IMG/VR virus record: IMGVR_UViG_3300043419_000194
Location: 1 to 23,313 of that record
Strand: one strand, 5' to 3'
Length of the DNA stretch: 23,313 bases
From: a virus
Position 1 is the first letter of the stretch. Each line of letters begins with the position of its first letter. Shown here in pieces: positions 5,355 through 12,183 of this stretch. The notes beneath the pieces were generated by a model. It saw only the letters and a program-made list of their open reading frames with translations. It did no database searches and was not told the origin of the DNA. Position numbers and translations under genes: made by a program.

Positions 5355-7379
5355 ATGCAAGCCGAACAAATAGCAAAGGCGCTTGGCAACGCAAAGAGAA
5401 CAGGGCAGGGCTGGTTAGCCAGTTGCCCATTACCCACACACGGGCAAGGCAACGGTGACAAGAACCCTAGTCTCAGCATTAGTGACGGTGAGGACGGTAA
5501 GCCTTTATTCAAATGCCATGGTGGGTGTGAGCAGCACGATGTCTTTGAAGCCATAAAGAACTTTGGACTCTTACCCGACCTTGAGCCTAGACCTGAACCT
5601 CTGAGCAGCCTGAAGCCAATCCAGACAACCTTAGAGCAGGAGTGGCACTACACGGACGAGGACGGTGTGACGCAGTTCATCAAGCAGCGTTACAAGACCA
5701 ATGACCACAAGGGCAAGACTTACAAACTCCTAAAAGTGGACGATCAAGGCAAGAGACACGCCACGATGCTCGGCGCGAACATCGTCCCGTACAACCTGCC
5801 AGCCTTAGAAGAAGCCAGAGAGCTGAACAAAGTCGTATTCCTCACGGAAGGCGAGAAGGCAGCGGACGCGCTCTCGTCAATAGGCATGACAGCCACAACC
5901 ACGCACGCAGGTGCTGGCAGCTTCCCAGAGGATGCCATCCAGTACTTCGTGAACCTCAACATCGTCATCGTCCCTGACTGCGATAAGGTGGGTTGGGAGT
6001 ACGCCAAGAAAGCCACCAAAGCGATCAAGACCATTGCCAAGTCGATCAGGACTCTGGACCTTGAACTCGAGCACAAGGAAGACGCTTACGAGTATGTCCA
6101 TAAGTACGGCGGCACAAAGAACAAGCTGCAAGACTTGGTGAAGCAGTACGCAGTCAAAGTGACAACAGAAGATGAGGTCACGATTCCTGCACGATTCAAG
6201 GAAGTGGAAGAAAAAGCAACAGAGCCACAGGAAGAACTCAAACCAATCAGGCAAGGCTTCCAGATCGAAGCGTGGGATGACATCAAGGACGAGCCTGTCG
6301 ATTGGCTCATCGAAGGCGTTATCCCTAAGAAAGCATTTGTAGCCCTTTACGCGCCACCTGCCAGCTTCAAGTCATTTGTAGCCCTAGACATTGCAGAGTG
6401 CATCGCCACGACCAGACCATTCTTAGGCAAGGAAGTCAAGCAGCAAGGCGCGGTCCTGTATATCGCAGGTGAAGGTCACGGCGGTATCGGGGCGCGTATT
6501 AAGGCACTAAAACTGCACCACGACACGCCACAAGGAGCGCCTGTCTATTTCCTCAGAAGGCAAGTCAACCTGAGATCAAGCCAGCAGGACATACAAGACT
6601 TGGCACAAGCCATTGACGAGCTGCAAGCCATTCAAGGCATCCAGTTCCAGCTAATCGTGATCGACACATTAGCCAGAGCCTTTGGCGGTGGCAATGAGAA
6701 CGCGTCAGAGGACATGGGAGCATTCATCACGGCAGCAGGTGCAATCCAGCAGCGGTACGACTCGGCGCTCTTAGTAGTTCACCACGCAGGTAAGGACGCA
6801 ACGAAGGGTCTACGAGGTCACAGCAGCTTGCTAGGCGCTGTGGACACAGAGCTAGAGATCATAAGAATTGAGGACGCGCCCAAGGGAATCCTGCACATCA
6901 GCAAGCAAAAGGACGGGGAAGACGGGCAGCGCATGGGCTTCCAAATGGTCACCGTGGACATTGGAACTAGTGCTCTAGGCTTTGAATCTGTGACCAGTTT
7001 GGCGCTGGAATTGGACGGTGAAATGGATGTCAATCAGTCCCGCGGCGGTCCAAGAGAACAACCAAAACGAGCAGGTTTAGGGCAAAACAATCAGCTTGCG
7101 CTTAAGGCTTTGCACGCTGCAATTAAGAAGTTTGGCTCAATGGAACAGGTCGATGGCAAGCGCAACAAGTGCATCAAGATAGAGCAATGGCGCTTGGAAT
7201 TTAAGTCAATAGTAGGCAATGACACAGATGCCGAAACACTCAAAAAGCTATGGTGGCGGGTCAAGACGCAACTGCTTAACGCCAAAAAAGTTGAGCTTCA
7301 TGGCGATTGGTGTTGGGCTGTTTTTGATGACAACGAGCAAAAAGATAGTGAGTTTGGAAAGGTCATTCCAATCAAATAA
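5355..7379 (+). CDS. Primase-helicase (zinc-binding, TOPRIM and RepA-like AAA domains)
   Basis: A 674-aa replication protein. Residues 20-60 hold a CHC2-type zinc site (C24, H29, C54, C58 in LFKCHGGC). A TOPRIM-like domain follows: VFLTEGEKAADAL (E165) and VIVPDCDKVGW (D208, D210), the acidic residues of primase catalysis. From about residue 310 a RecA/RepA-like ATPase (AAA_25 type) has Walker A LYAPPASFKSF (K339), Walker B LIVIDTLARAFGGG (D437) and VVHHAGKDATKGLRGHSS. The Walker A has Phe instead of the usual Gly before Lys, a variant I recall from other phage RepA-like helicases. The C-terminus (600-674) may bind DNA. It should prime and unwind at the phage fork. The repeat cluster directly downstream may be its control site or origin. 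Confidence 0.9.
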   Translation: MQAEQIAKALGNAKRTGQGWLASCPLPTHGQGNGDKNPSLSISDGEDGKPLFKCHGGCEQHDVFEAIKNFGLLPDLEPRPEPLSSLKPIQTTLEQEWHYTDEDGVTQFIKQRYKTNDHKGKTYKLLKVDDQGKRHATMLGANIVPYNLPALEEARELNKVVFLTEGEKAADALSSIGMTATTTHAGAGSFPEDAIQYFVNLNIVIVPDCDKVGWEYAKKATKAIKTIAKSIRTLDLELEHKEDAYEYVHKYGGTKNKLQDLVKQYAVKVTTEDEVTIPARFKEVEEKATEPQEELKPIRQGFQIEAWDDIKDEPVDWLIEGVIPKKAFVALYAPPASFKSFVALDIAECIATTRPFLGKEVKQQGAVLYIAGEGHGGIGARIKALKLHHDTPQGAPVYFLRRQVNLRSSQQDIQDLAQAIDELQAIQGIQFQLIVIDTLARAFGGGNENASEDMGAFITAAGAIQQRYDSALLVVHHAGKDATKGLRGHSSLLGAVDTELEIIRIEDAPKGILHISKQKDGEDGQRMGFQMVTVDIGTSALGFESVTSLALELDGEMDVNQSRGGPREQPKRAGLGQNNQLALKALHAAIKKFGSMEQVDGKRNKCIKIEQWRLEFKSIVGNDTDAETLKKLWWRVKTQLLNAKKVELHGDWCWAVFDDNEQKDSEFGKVIPIK

Positions 7380-7487
7380 GGTCTACATATGGTCTACATA
7401 TGGTCTACATATGTGGACATCATGTGTAGACCACAAACAGGTCTACATATGGGGTGCGGGTCTATATACCGCACCCATATGTGGACC
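7380..7487. repeat. Cluster of 11-bp direct and inverted repeats (GGTCTACATAT)
   Basis: Four direct copies of GGTCTACATAT at 7380-7390, 7391-7401, 7402-7412 and 7440-7450; the first three are exactly head to tail, one helical turn apart. Inverted or near-inverted copies lie at 7409-7419 (ATATGTGGACA), 7422-7432 (ATGTGTAGACC) and 7477-7487 (ATATGTGGACC). The copies at 7440 and 7477 are the ends of a long imperfect hairpin (GGTCTACATAT-GGGGTGCGG against CCGCACCC-ATATGTGGACC). The block starts right after the primase-helicase stop codon. It looks like a protein-binding array: iterons of an origin or a multi-site operator. Confidence 0.8.
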
Positions 7488-7539
7488 ATGTGACCATGAA
7501 AAGTGACCTATTTTGTAAGAAAACTGTAAGGAAGTAAAA

Positions 7540-8226
7540 ATGCAAAAGAAACTGAGTAAAGCGTTGAAAAAGATCGAGCAACCAAGTTTCCCGATTGACC
7601 CGTTTGAGGCAGTCATGCGATCAGGGTTGATTGACCTCAAGGTCGTGAAGAATAACCACGAGAAACGGTGGGGTATTAACCGAGTCATCGAGTTGGTGGA
7701 TTCCGAGCTCCGAATCAAGTTCTGGAAACAGTCGGAACGAATCTTCGATGCACAGGTCAAGCGAGATGAGGTCAGGTTCGAGAAAGCAATCCAAGGGATG
7801 AAGAATGCCTACGCAGCGTTAGACCGTTGGGCTGAGGCACACGGCGTTCAGCCTGTGCCAGAGATCAAGGCTTGCGAGTTGCAGATGCAAGACGGGTCGG
7901 TCATGGTCGTTGTCGAGACGCAGCACGATGCAGAGCTGTATCAGCAGTTCAGACCCGATGTCTTGAACCGTCACATCTGGACGATGCAGGAGCTTGAGGT
8001 CATCATGGAGTCACCCGTCATCAAGGAAACCATGAAAATCAAAGCCTTGCACCCAACTGCAAACCTCGTCAGACTCGACAAAGACCCTGTGAAGTTTCCC
8101 CATGCTGGCGAGACAGGACTCGATGACATGAAATCGGATGAATTGGAAGGTGAACCGATGAAGAAGGTGTTTGACACTTCTAAAATGCCCAAGAAGGCAT
8201 CAAATCGTGCGTTAGAGGCGTTTTAA
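7540..8226 (+). CDS. Conserved phage protein of unknown function (228 aa)
   Basis: Begins MQKKLSKALKKIEQP, with a good ribosome binding site (AAGGAAG) about 6 bases before the ATG. The product is a soluble, helical, charged protein with a segment LRIKFWKQSERIFDAQVKRDEVRFEKAIQGMKNAYAALDRW broken by no known motif, then a beta-type stretch (MQDGSVMVVVETQHDAELY) and a Lys-rich tail ending NRALEAF. I recall similar proteins just upstream of terminase genes in other phages, without function. It lies between the repeat cluster and terS. Confidence 0.7.
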   Translation: MQKKLSKALKKIEQPSFPIDPFEAVMRSGLIDLKVVKNNHEKRWGINRVIELVDSELRIKFWKQSERIFDAQVKRDEVRFEKAIQGMKNAYAALDRWAEAHGVQPVPEIKACELQMQDGSVMVVVETQHDAELYQQFRPDVLNRHIWTMQELEVIMESPVIKETMKIKALHPTANLVRLDKDPVKFPHAGETGLDDMKSDELEGEPMKKVFDTSKMPKKASNRALEAF

Positions 8227-8283
8227 TTGACGGTTAATGCCAATAGATCACCTTTGTATAAAAATTGATTGGAGAGCGTTTAA

Positions 8284-8715
8284 ATGGCTGGACAAAAAAA
8301 GAAACACGCAGACATGGCGTTACTGGACTCGCTGCCAAAGGAGCAGATTCAGGCTTTGTTTGAGGCTGGAGCTAGCGAAGCAAAGATTTGCTACCAGCTT
8401 GGAATCGGCAAAAAGGCGCTTCATGCGTGGTTAGAACGCCCAGAGCAAGAGGGCTTCCTATATCGCGCGCGTGCGAAGGCCGCCGATCACCTCGTGGCAG
8501 AGACGATTGAGATCGCTGATGAAACCGACATTGAGGAGGTCAACAAAGCCCGTCTGCGCGTGCAAACGCGCCAATGGGTCGCTGAACGCTGGAATCCGCA
8601 AGCCTACGCGCAGAGCAAGCAGCCAAGCGTGCAAGTGAATCTGTCTGGCATGAGGCTGGACGCGCTTCGCCATATCGAGGTCGTGGAGCAAGTATCCACA
8701 GATGACAAGGCGTAA
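8284..8715 (+). CDS. terS: Terminase small subunit
   Basis: A 143-aa protein with an N-terminal helix-turn-helix (about residues 27-50, EAGASEAKICYQLGIGKKALHAW) for DNA recognition and the stretch ADETDIEEVNKARLRVQTRQWVAERWNPQAYA, which is characteristic of Sf6/P22-like small terminases (R-L-R-V-x-T-R-x-W). It binds the packaging site and regulates the large subunit. A GGAGAG ribosome binding site precedes the ATG. It is followed, after an unusually long gap, by terL. Confidence 0.85.
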   Translation: MAGQKKKHADMALLDSLPKEQIQALFEAGASEAKICYQLGIGKKALHAWLERPEQEGFLYRARAKAADHLVAETIEIADETDIEEVNKARLRVQTRQWVAERWNPQAYAQSKQPSVQVNLSGMRLDALRHIEVVEQVSTDDKA

Positions 8716-8790
8716 CTTGTTCAGGTTATCCACAGACGCATGGCAAGTGTTGCGTGCAAACAACGAAAAGCCTGTATGACCTGTGGATAA
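8692..8790. promoter_or_regulatory. Cluster of DnaA-box sequences (candidate origin)
   Basis: TTATCCACA at 8726-8734 and its inverse TGTGGATAA at 8782-8790 are perfect matches to the bacterial DnaA box; GTATCCACA at 8692-8700, inside the end of terS, is one base off. An AT-rich stretch follows (8800-8828). Three such matches within 100 bases are unlikely by chance, but DnaA use by this phage is inference. Confidence 0.5.
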
Positions 8791-9036
8791 CCGCGATGAA
8801 ACTTAACATAATGAATGTTGTATCAAATCGGTGAGTGCTTCGGTACTCGTTTTGCGCCTCGACCCCCCCGTCAGCGTTTCGGGGCGGGGCGGGCTGACAA
8901 TGACAGCCCCACAAATATCCGCCACCAGTTCTTCAAACACAGGCGACTTGCAAGGTGCACCCCCCCCACCTGCCCCCACCACACTCCCCACAGCCCCAAG
9001 AAAAAATTTTGAAGAAAAATCTGAAACAATACCTGC
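8716..9036. other. 321-bp terS-terL intergenic region, candidate packaging or origin site
   Basis: An unusually long gap for two terminase genes. From left to right it holds two perfect DnaA boxes, an AT-rich stretch, a hairpin with a UUCG tetraloop (8833-8848) followed by four Ts, a C7 run (8863-8869), a GTCAGC/GCTGAC hairpin (8870-8898) enclosing a G-rich loop, and four C-tracts (8960-8997) that make a G-quadruplex motif on the minus strand. An in-frame small ORF spans its right half. Such a region often carries the packaging start, but I cannot point to the cut. Confidence 0.5.
8833..8853 (+). terminator. Weak terminator-like hairpin with UUCG tetraloop
   Basis: GAGTGC (8833-8838) pairs with GTACTC (8843-8848) around a C(UUCG)G tetraloop, known to be very stable in RNA, followed by GTTTT. 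The T-run is short, so termination would be partial; it may instead protect or process the terS mRNA 3' end. Confidence 0.35.
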
Positions 9037-9040
9037 ATGA
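8900..9040 (+). CDS. Doubtful Pro/Ala-rich small ORF overlapping the terL start
   Basis: An ORF starting MTAPQISATSSSN and running through PPPPAPTTLPTAP to a TGA that overlaps the terL ATG (ATGA). The overlap is the kind used for coupling throughout this genome, and terL has no good ribosome binding site of its own. Against it: no clear Shine-Dalgarno sequence, low-complexity product from C-rich DNA, and no known homologue. It could also be extended to a GTG at 8831. Confidence 0.25.
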   Translation: MTAPQISATSSSNTGDLQGAPPPPAPTTLPTAPRKNFEEKSETIPA

Positions 9041-10533
9041 CAACAGAATCAACTGACAAGAAGATCAAGCTGCATCCTGAAGTTCAGGAGAGGCTGGACA
9101 ACGCGCACCAGAAGAAGCTCAATGAGTTAGCGGCTAACCCGTTTGTGCAGTTTGTGACGCGCTACAAGAATCATCCTGTGCTGTTTGTGAAGGAAGTCTT
9201 GAACACCAGCCCTGATGAGTGGCAATGCACCTTCCTGAATCACATCGCGGCTGGCAACAGGCGTATCAGCGTAAGGTCTGGTCACGGTGTCGGCAAGTCC
9301 ACGGCAGCGTCATGGGCGATCATTTGGTATTTACTTTTACGCTACCCCGTCAAGGTCGTTGTGACAGCGCCCACCTCAAGCCAGTTGTATGACGCTTTGT
9401 TTGCTGAGTTGAAGCGTTGGGTGAAGGAGCTGCCACCTACTCTCAGGGATATGCTCGAGGTCAAGCAAGACCGCATTGAGGTCAAGGAAGCTGCGACCGA
9501 AGCCTTCGTATCCGCAAGGACGAGCCGAGCCGAACAGCCTGAAGCCTTGCAGGGCGTGCACTCAGACAATGTGATGCTGGTGGCTGATGAGGCTTCTGGT
9601 ATCCCTGAACAGGTGTTCGAGGCAGCGGCTGGCTCGATGTCTGGTCACTCTGCCGTGACCCTGCTGCTCGGAAACCCTGTGAGGTCTAGCGGGTTCTTCT
9701 ATGACACGCAGAACCGTCTTGCGAATGATTGGGTGACGATGAAGGTGTCTTGCGTTGACTCCCCACGAGTCAGCGAAGCGTATGTCGAGGAAATGAAGGC
9801 TCGTTACGGCGAGGAGTCGAACGCTTATCGCATTCGCGTCCTTGGCGAGTTTCCGAGAAGTGACGATGACACGATCATCCCGATGGAGCTGCTCGAGCTG
9901 GCAAAGCACCGTGATGTCGAGGTCAGCAAGTCGGCTAAATTGATTTGGGGAGTCGATGTGGCGCGCTTTGGCGGAGACAGGTCTACTCTTGCCAAGCGTC
10001 AGGGAAACGGCTTGGTTGAGCCGATCAAGGTGTGGAAGAACTTGGACTTGATGCAGTTGACGGGTGCGGTGGTGGCTGAGTGGGAGGCGTTAGCCCCAAG
10101 TCAAAGACCGCATGAGATATTGGTGGACTCGATTGGTCTTGGTGCTGGCGTGGTTGATCGGTTGCGTGAGTTGGGCTTGCCTGTTCGCGGCATCAATGTG
10201 AGTGAGAGTCCTGCGATGGGAACTACTTATAAGAACCTGCGTGCCGAGCTTTGGTACAAGTGCAAGGCGTGGTTTGAGGCGCGTGACTGCATCATTCCAA
10301 ATGATGAGGAGCTGGTGGCAGAGCTTGCGACTGTGCGTTACTTCTTTACCAGCAACGGCAAGATTCAGATTGAGAGCAAGGACGATATTCGCAAGCGCGG
10401 CTTGAAGTCACCTGACAAGGCAGACTCGTTCGTTCTGACCTTTGCGAGTGATGCCACGATTGGGATGTTCGGCTCGGCTGTATCAAACAAGTGGTCGCAG
10501 CCTTTGCGTAGAAACCTGTCGCGGGTTGCATAA
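9037..10533 (+). CDS. terL: Terminase large subunit (packaging ATPase and nuclease)
   Basis: A 498-aa protein with all hallmarks: Walker A SGHGVGKST (K87), a coupling-type motif VVTAPTSSQ, Walker B VMLVADEAS (D184, E185), then the RNase H-like nuclease domain with GVDVARFGGDRS (D307, D314), ILVDSIGLGAG (D364) and KSPDKADSFVL (D460, D463). Length and order match large terminases of P22/Sf6-like or related phages. It translocates DNA into the prohead through the portal and cuts concatemers. The ATG at 9037 has no strong ribosome binding site. Head genes follow. Confidence 0.95.
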   Translation: MTTESTDKKIKLHPEVQERLDNAHQKKLNELAANPFVQFVTRYKNHPVLFVKEVLNTSPDEWQCTFLNHIAAGNRRISVRSGHGVGKSTAASWAIIWYLLLRYPVKVVVTAPTSSQLYDALFAELKRWVKELPPTLRDMLEVKQDRIEVKEAATEAFVSARTSRAEQPEALQGVHSDNVMLVADEASGIPEQVFEAAAGSMSGHSAVTLLLGNPVRSSGFFYDTQNRLANDWVTMKVSCVDSPRVSEAYVEEMKARYGEESNAYRIRVLGEFPRSDDDTIIPMELLELAKHRDVEVSKSAKLIWGVDVARFGGDRSTLAKRQGNGLVEPIKVWKNLDLMQLTGAVVAEWEALAPSQRPHEILVDSIGLGAGVVDRLRELGLPVRGINVSESPAMGTTYKNLRAELWYKCKAWFEARDCIIPNDEELVAELATVRYFFTSNGKIQIESKDDIRKRGLKSPDKADSFVLTFASDATIGMFGSAVSNKWSQPLRRNLSRVA

Positions 10534-10567
10534 TCTGTTCTGTCAATTTACTTTGAAGGGGTAAGCC

Positions 10568-10732
10568 ATGATGAAGAAGTCCAAGACCGAGAAGAAAATC
10601 TCGAAGGTCTATAACGAGTTCAAGGCTGGAAAGCTGCACTCAGGCAAGGGCGGTCCAGTTGTCAAGAGCAAGTCTCAAGGCTTGGCGATTGCCTTGTCTG
10701 AGGCTGGTGTCAAACCTAAAAAGAAAAAATGA
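10568..10732 (+). CDS. Small basic protein of the DUF6496 type (54 aa)
   Basis: ORF MMKKSKTEKKISKVYNEF... with VVKSKSQGLAIALSEAG and a poly-Lys tail. The pattern 'KISKVxxEFKxGKLHSG...GPVVKSxxQAxAIALSEA' is that of small DUF6496 proteins found in many phages and bacteria. An AGGGG ribosome binding site precedes the ATG. Highly basic, so possibly nucleic-acid binding. Its TGA overlaps the next small ORF (ATGA). Confidence 0.75.
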   Translation: MMKKSKTEKKISKVYNEFKAGKLHSGKGGPVVKSKSQGLAIALSEAGVKPKKKK

Positions 10733-10875
10733 CTCCAATTACATATTTCAAAAAAGACTGCCTATCAATAAATGAAGGCGGCACACCTATAAATATCCAT
10801 TTGCGTTGGAAAAACAATTTTGGGTTTTATGTGTATTTTTTTGGCTTTCGTTTTTTTTACTTTAGGAATAAGTAA
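10729..10875 (+). CDS. Hidden AT-rich 48-aa gene, aromatic-rich
   Basis: ORF MTPITYFKKDCLSINEGG... running to a TAA that shares its last base with the next ATG (TAATG), while its own ATG overlaps the upstream TGA (ATGA). Such a fit at both ends is hard to explain by chance. The product has an aromatic cluster near its C-terminus (GFYVYFFGFRFFYFRN). The DNA is much more AT-rich than its surroundings, with T-runs, which suggests a recent insertion or a region with additional regulatory role. No family recognised. Confidence 0.5.
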   Translation: MTPITYFKKDCLSINEGGTPINIHLRWKNNFGFYVYFFGFRFFYFRNK

Positions 10876-11342
10876 TGGCTACCTCTAACCAATACGAAGG
10901 CGCAATGCGTCAGATGATGTCCGAAGAGGACTCATCAAGCTGCCCTATTGCTACGCAAGACATCACGGTAAATCTGAAAAACCGAGCCAAGGCGATCACG
11001 GCTGCGGCTTATGGTCCTGAGAACCCCAACCTGCCTAACACGGCTTTCTGGAAGAAGAAGGCTGACACTTGGGATGTGTCTATTGAGGATGCCAAGAAGT
11101 CTCGTTGCGGCAACTGCGCTGTGTTTGTCGTGTCCGATGAGATGCGTAACTGCATCGCAGAAGGCATCGGCAACGAGGCTGACCCTTGGGGCGCGATCAA
11201 GCTGGCTGATCTTGGATATTGCGAGATTTTTGACTTCAAGTGCGCGGCTAATAGAACCTGCGATGCTTGGGTCGTGGGCGGACCTGATCGTGGCGAGAAC
11301 GAAGGCAGCAGCGACAGCGAGAGCGCAGGGGAGATGGACTGA
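10875..11342 (+). CDS. Cys-rich phage head-module protein, possibly Fe-S (HiPIP-like)
   Basis: A 155-aa protein whose C-terminal half carries C78-x2-C81-x11-C93-x22-C116-x6-C123-x5-C129 (RCGNC, RNCIAEG, GYCEIFDFKCAANRTCDAWV), then an acidic Gly/Ser tail. The spacing recalls high-potential iron-sulfur proteins, but six cysteines could also be zinc-binding. I recall similar Cys-rich proteins between terminase and portal in other podovirus-like genomes, without a role. Its ATG joins the AT-rich small gene (TAATG) and its TGA overlaps the next ATG (TGATG). Confidence 0.7.
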   Translation: MATSNQYEGAMRQMMSEEDSSSCPIATQDITVNLKNRAKAITAAAYGPENPNLPNTAFWKKKADTWDVSIEDAKKSRCGNCAVFVVSDEMRNCIAEGIGNEADPWGAIKLADLGYCEIFDFKCAANRTCDAWVVGGPDRGENEGSSDSESAGEMD

Positions 11343-11497
11343 TGAAACAAGGTCTATACGCAAATATCCACGCCAAGCAAAAGCGCATCGCGGCTGGCTC
11401 TGGTGAGAAGATGAACAAGGTCGGCAGCAAGGCAGCGCCTTCTGCTGCTGACTTTAAGGCTGCTGCAAAGACAGCCAAGAAGCCAAAGAAAAAGTGA
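11342..11497 (+). CDS. Small basic phage protein (MKQGLYANIHAKQKR type, 51 aa)
   Basis: ORF starting MKQGLYANIHAKQKRIAAGSG and continuing EKMNKVGSKAAPSAADFKAA to a Lys-rich tail. This is a widespread tiny phage protein ('GLYxNIHxKxxRIxAGSGEKMxKxGxKGAP') usually found near terminase and portal genes; function unknown. Start overlaps the upstream TGA (TGATG), and its TGA overlaps the GTG of the next gene (GTGA). Confidence 0.8.
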   Translation: MKQGLYANIHAKQKRIAAGSGEKMNKVGSKAAPSAADFKAAAKTAKKPKKK

Positions 11498-12183
11498 TAC
11501 CTATCTGCATATCCACAGTACACGGCAAGGGGTTGCCTGTACTGCTGGAGTCAATCAAGCAATACGCTCCAGAGGCGTTTATTTATCTTCGCGGTCCTGA
11601 GAAGGTGATCGGTGGGTATGAGAACTGCCGACTGATCTTTGGCGAGGCGCGTAACTTTGGCGATGATTACAACGAAGTCATAGATGACGCGCTGAAGTAC
11701 GCGCAGGGCTGCATCGTCTGCAATGACGATGTTGTCTTAACGCCGACCAGCTACCAGCGTTTGCTTGAGGATGTCGAGATTATTCGAGAGCTTGTGCCGC
11801 AAGTCGGTTGGGTGGCAGCGCGTAGCGATTCTGTGCGTGCTGCTCAGAATATTAGGTTTAACCCTGATGGCGACCCACTTTATATGAATCGGTTCAAGTC
11901 AGAGTCGTTCATTCGTGAGGCTGGTGTGATTGCCCCGATCTTTGCTTACATCTCGCGTGATGCTTGGAAGCATGGTCGGTTTGGACCTTTGAACTGGTAC
12001 TCGGACGATGTGTCCTGCTTTGACATGAACCGTCTTGGGTACTGTCATTTTGTTTCTTCTAGCTATGTGCATCATGTCGGGTCGCAGACAGTTGGGTCTG
12101 ATGTTGAGGCATTGAACGCACAAGCTAGACCTTGGATAGAGGCTAACCGTCCTGAATATGTCGCAGACTTCTTTGGTTCTTAA
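11494..12183 (+). CDS. Glycosyltransferase-like protein (GT-A type)
   Basis: A 229-aa protein beginning MIPICISTVHGKGLPVLLESI, the beta-alpha start of GT-A glycosyltransferases, with CIVCNDDVVLTP (D78, D79) at the place of the DxD metal/sugar-nucleotide motif, then a Trp/Tyr-rich C-terminal half (GPLNWYSDDVSCFDM, SSYVHHVGSQT) with a possible acceptor-site acid. It starts at a GTG overlapping the upstream TGA. No signal peptide or membrane segment, so cytoplasmic. It overlaps the methyltransferase gene by 26 bases. Likely modifies a glycan, capsid protein or host surface precursor; the acceptor cannot be read from the sequence. Confidence 0.7.
   Translation: MIPICISTVHGKGLPVLLESIKQYAPEAFIYLRGPEKVIGGYENCRLIFGEARNFGDDYNEVIDDALKYAQGCIVCNDDVVLTPTSYQRLLEDVEIIRELVPQVGWVAARSDSVRAAQNIRFNPDGDPLYMNRFKSESFIREAGVIAPIFAYISRDAWKHGRFGPLNWYSDDVSCFDMNRLGYCHFVSSSYVHHVGSQTVGSDVEALNAQARPWIEANRPEYVADFFGS

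Noticed and set aside
7219-7506. Open frame running from the end of the primase-helicase through the 11-bp repeats
   Set aside because: It lies in another frame of the helicase gene and its C-terminal part is just translated repeats; no ribosome binding site.
8227-8262. TTGACG ... TATAAA as a promoter for terS
   Set aside because: The spacer is 24 bp, far from the usual 16-18, so I do not call it, though the TATAAA alone might work with an activator.
8863-8898. GC-rich run resembling a lambda-type cos overhang
   Set aside because: Only a loose similarity of G/C content; no HNH endonuclease or terminase-binding sites can be recognised to support a cos.
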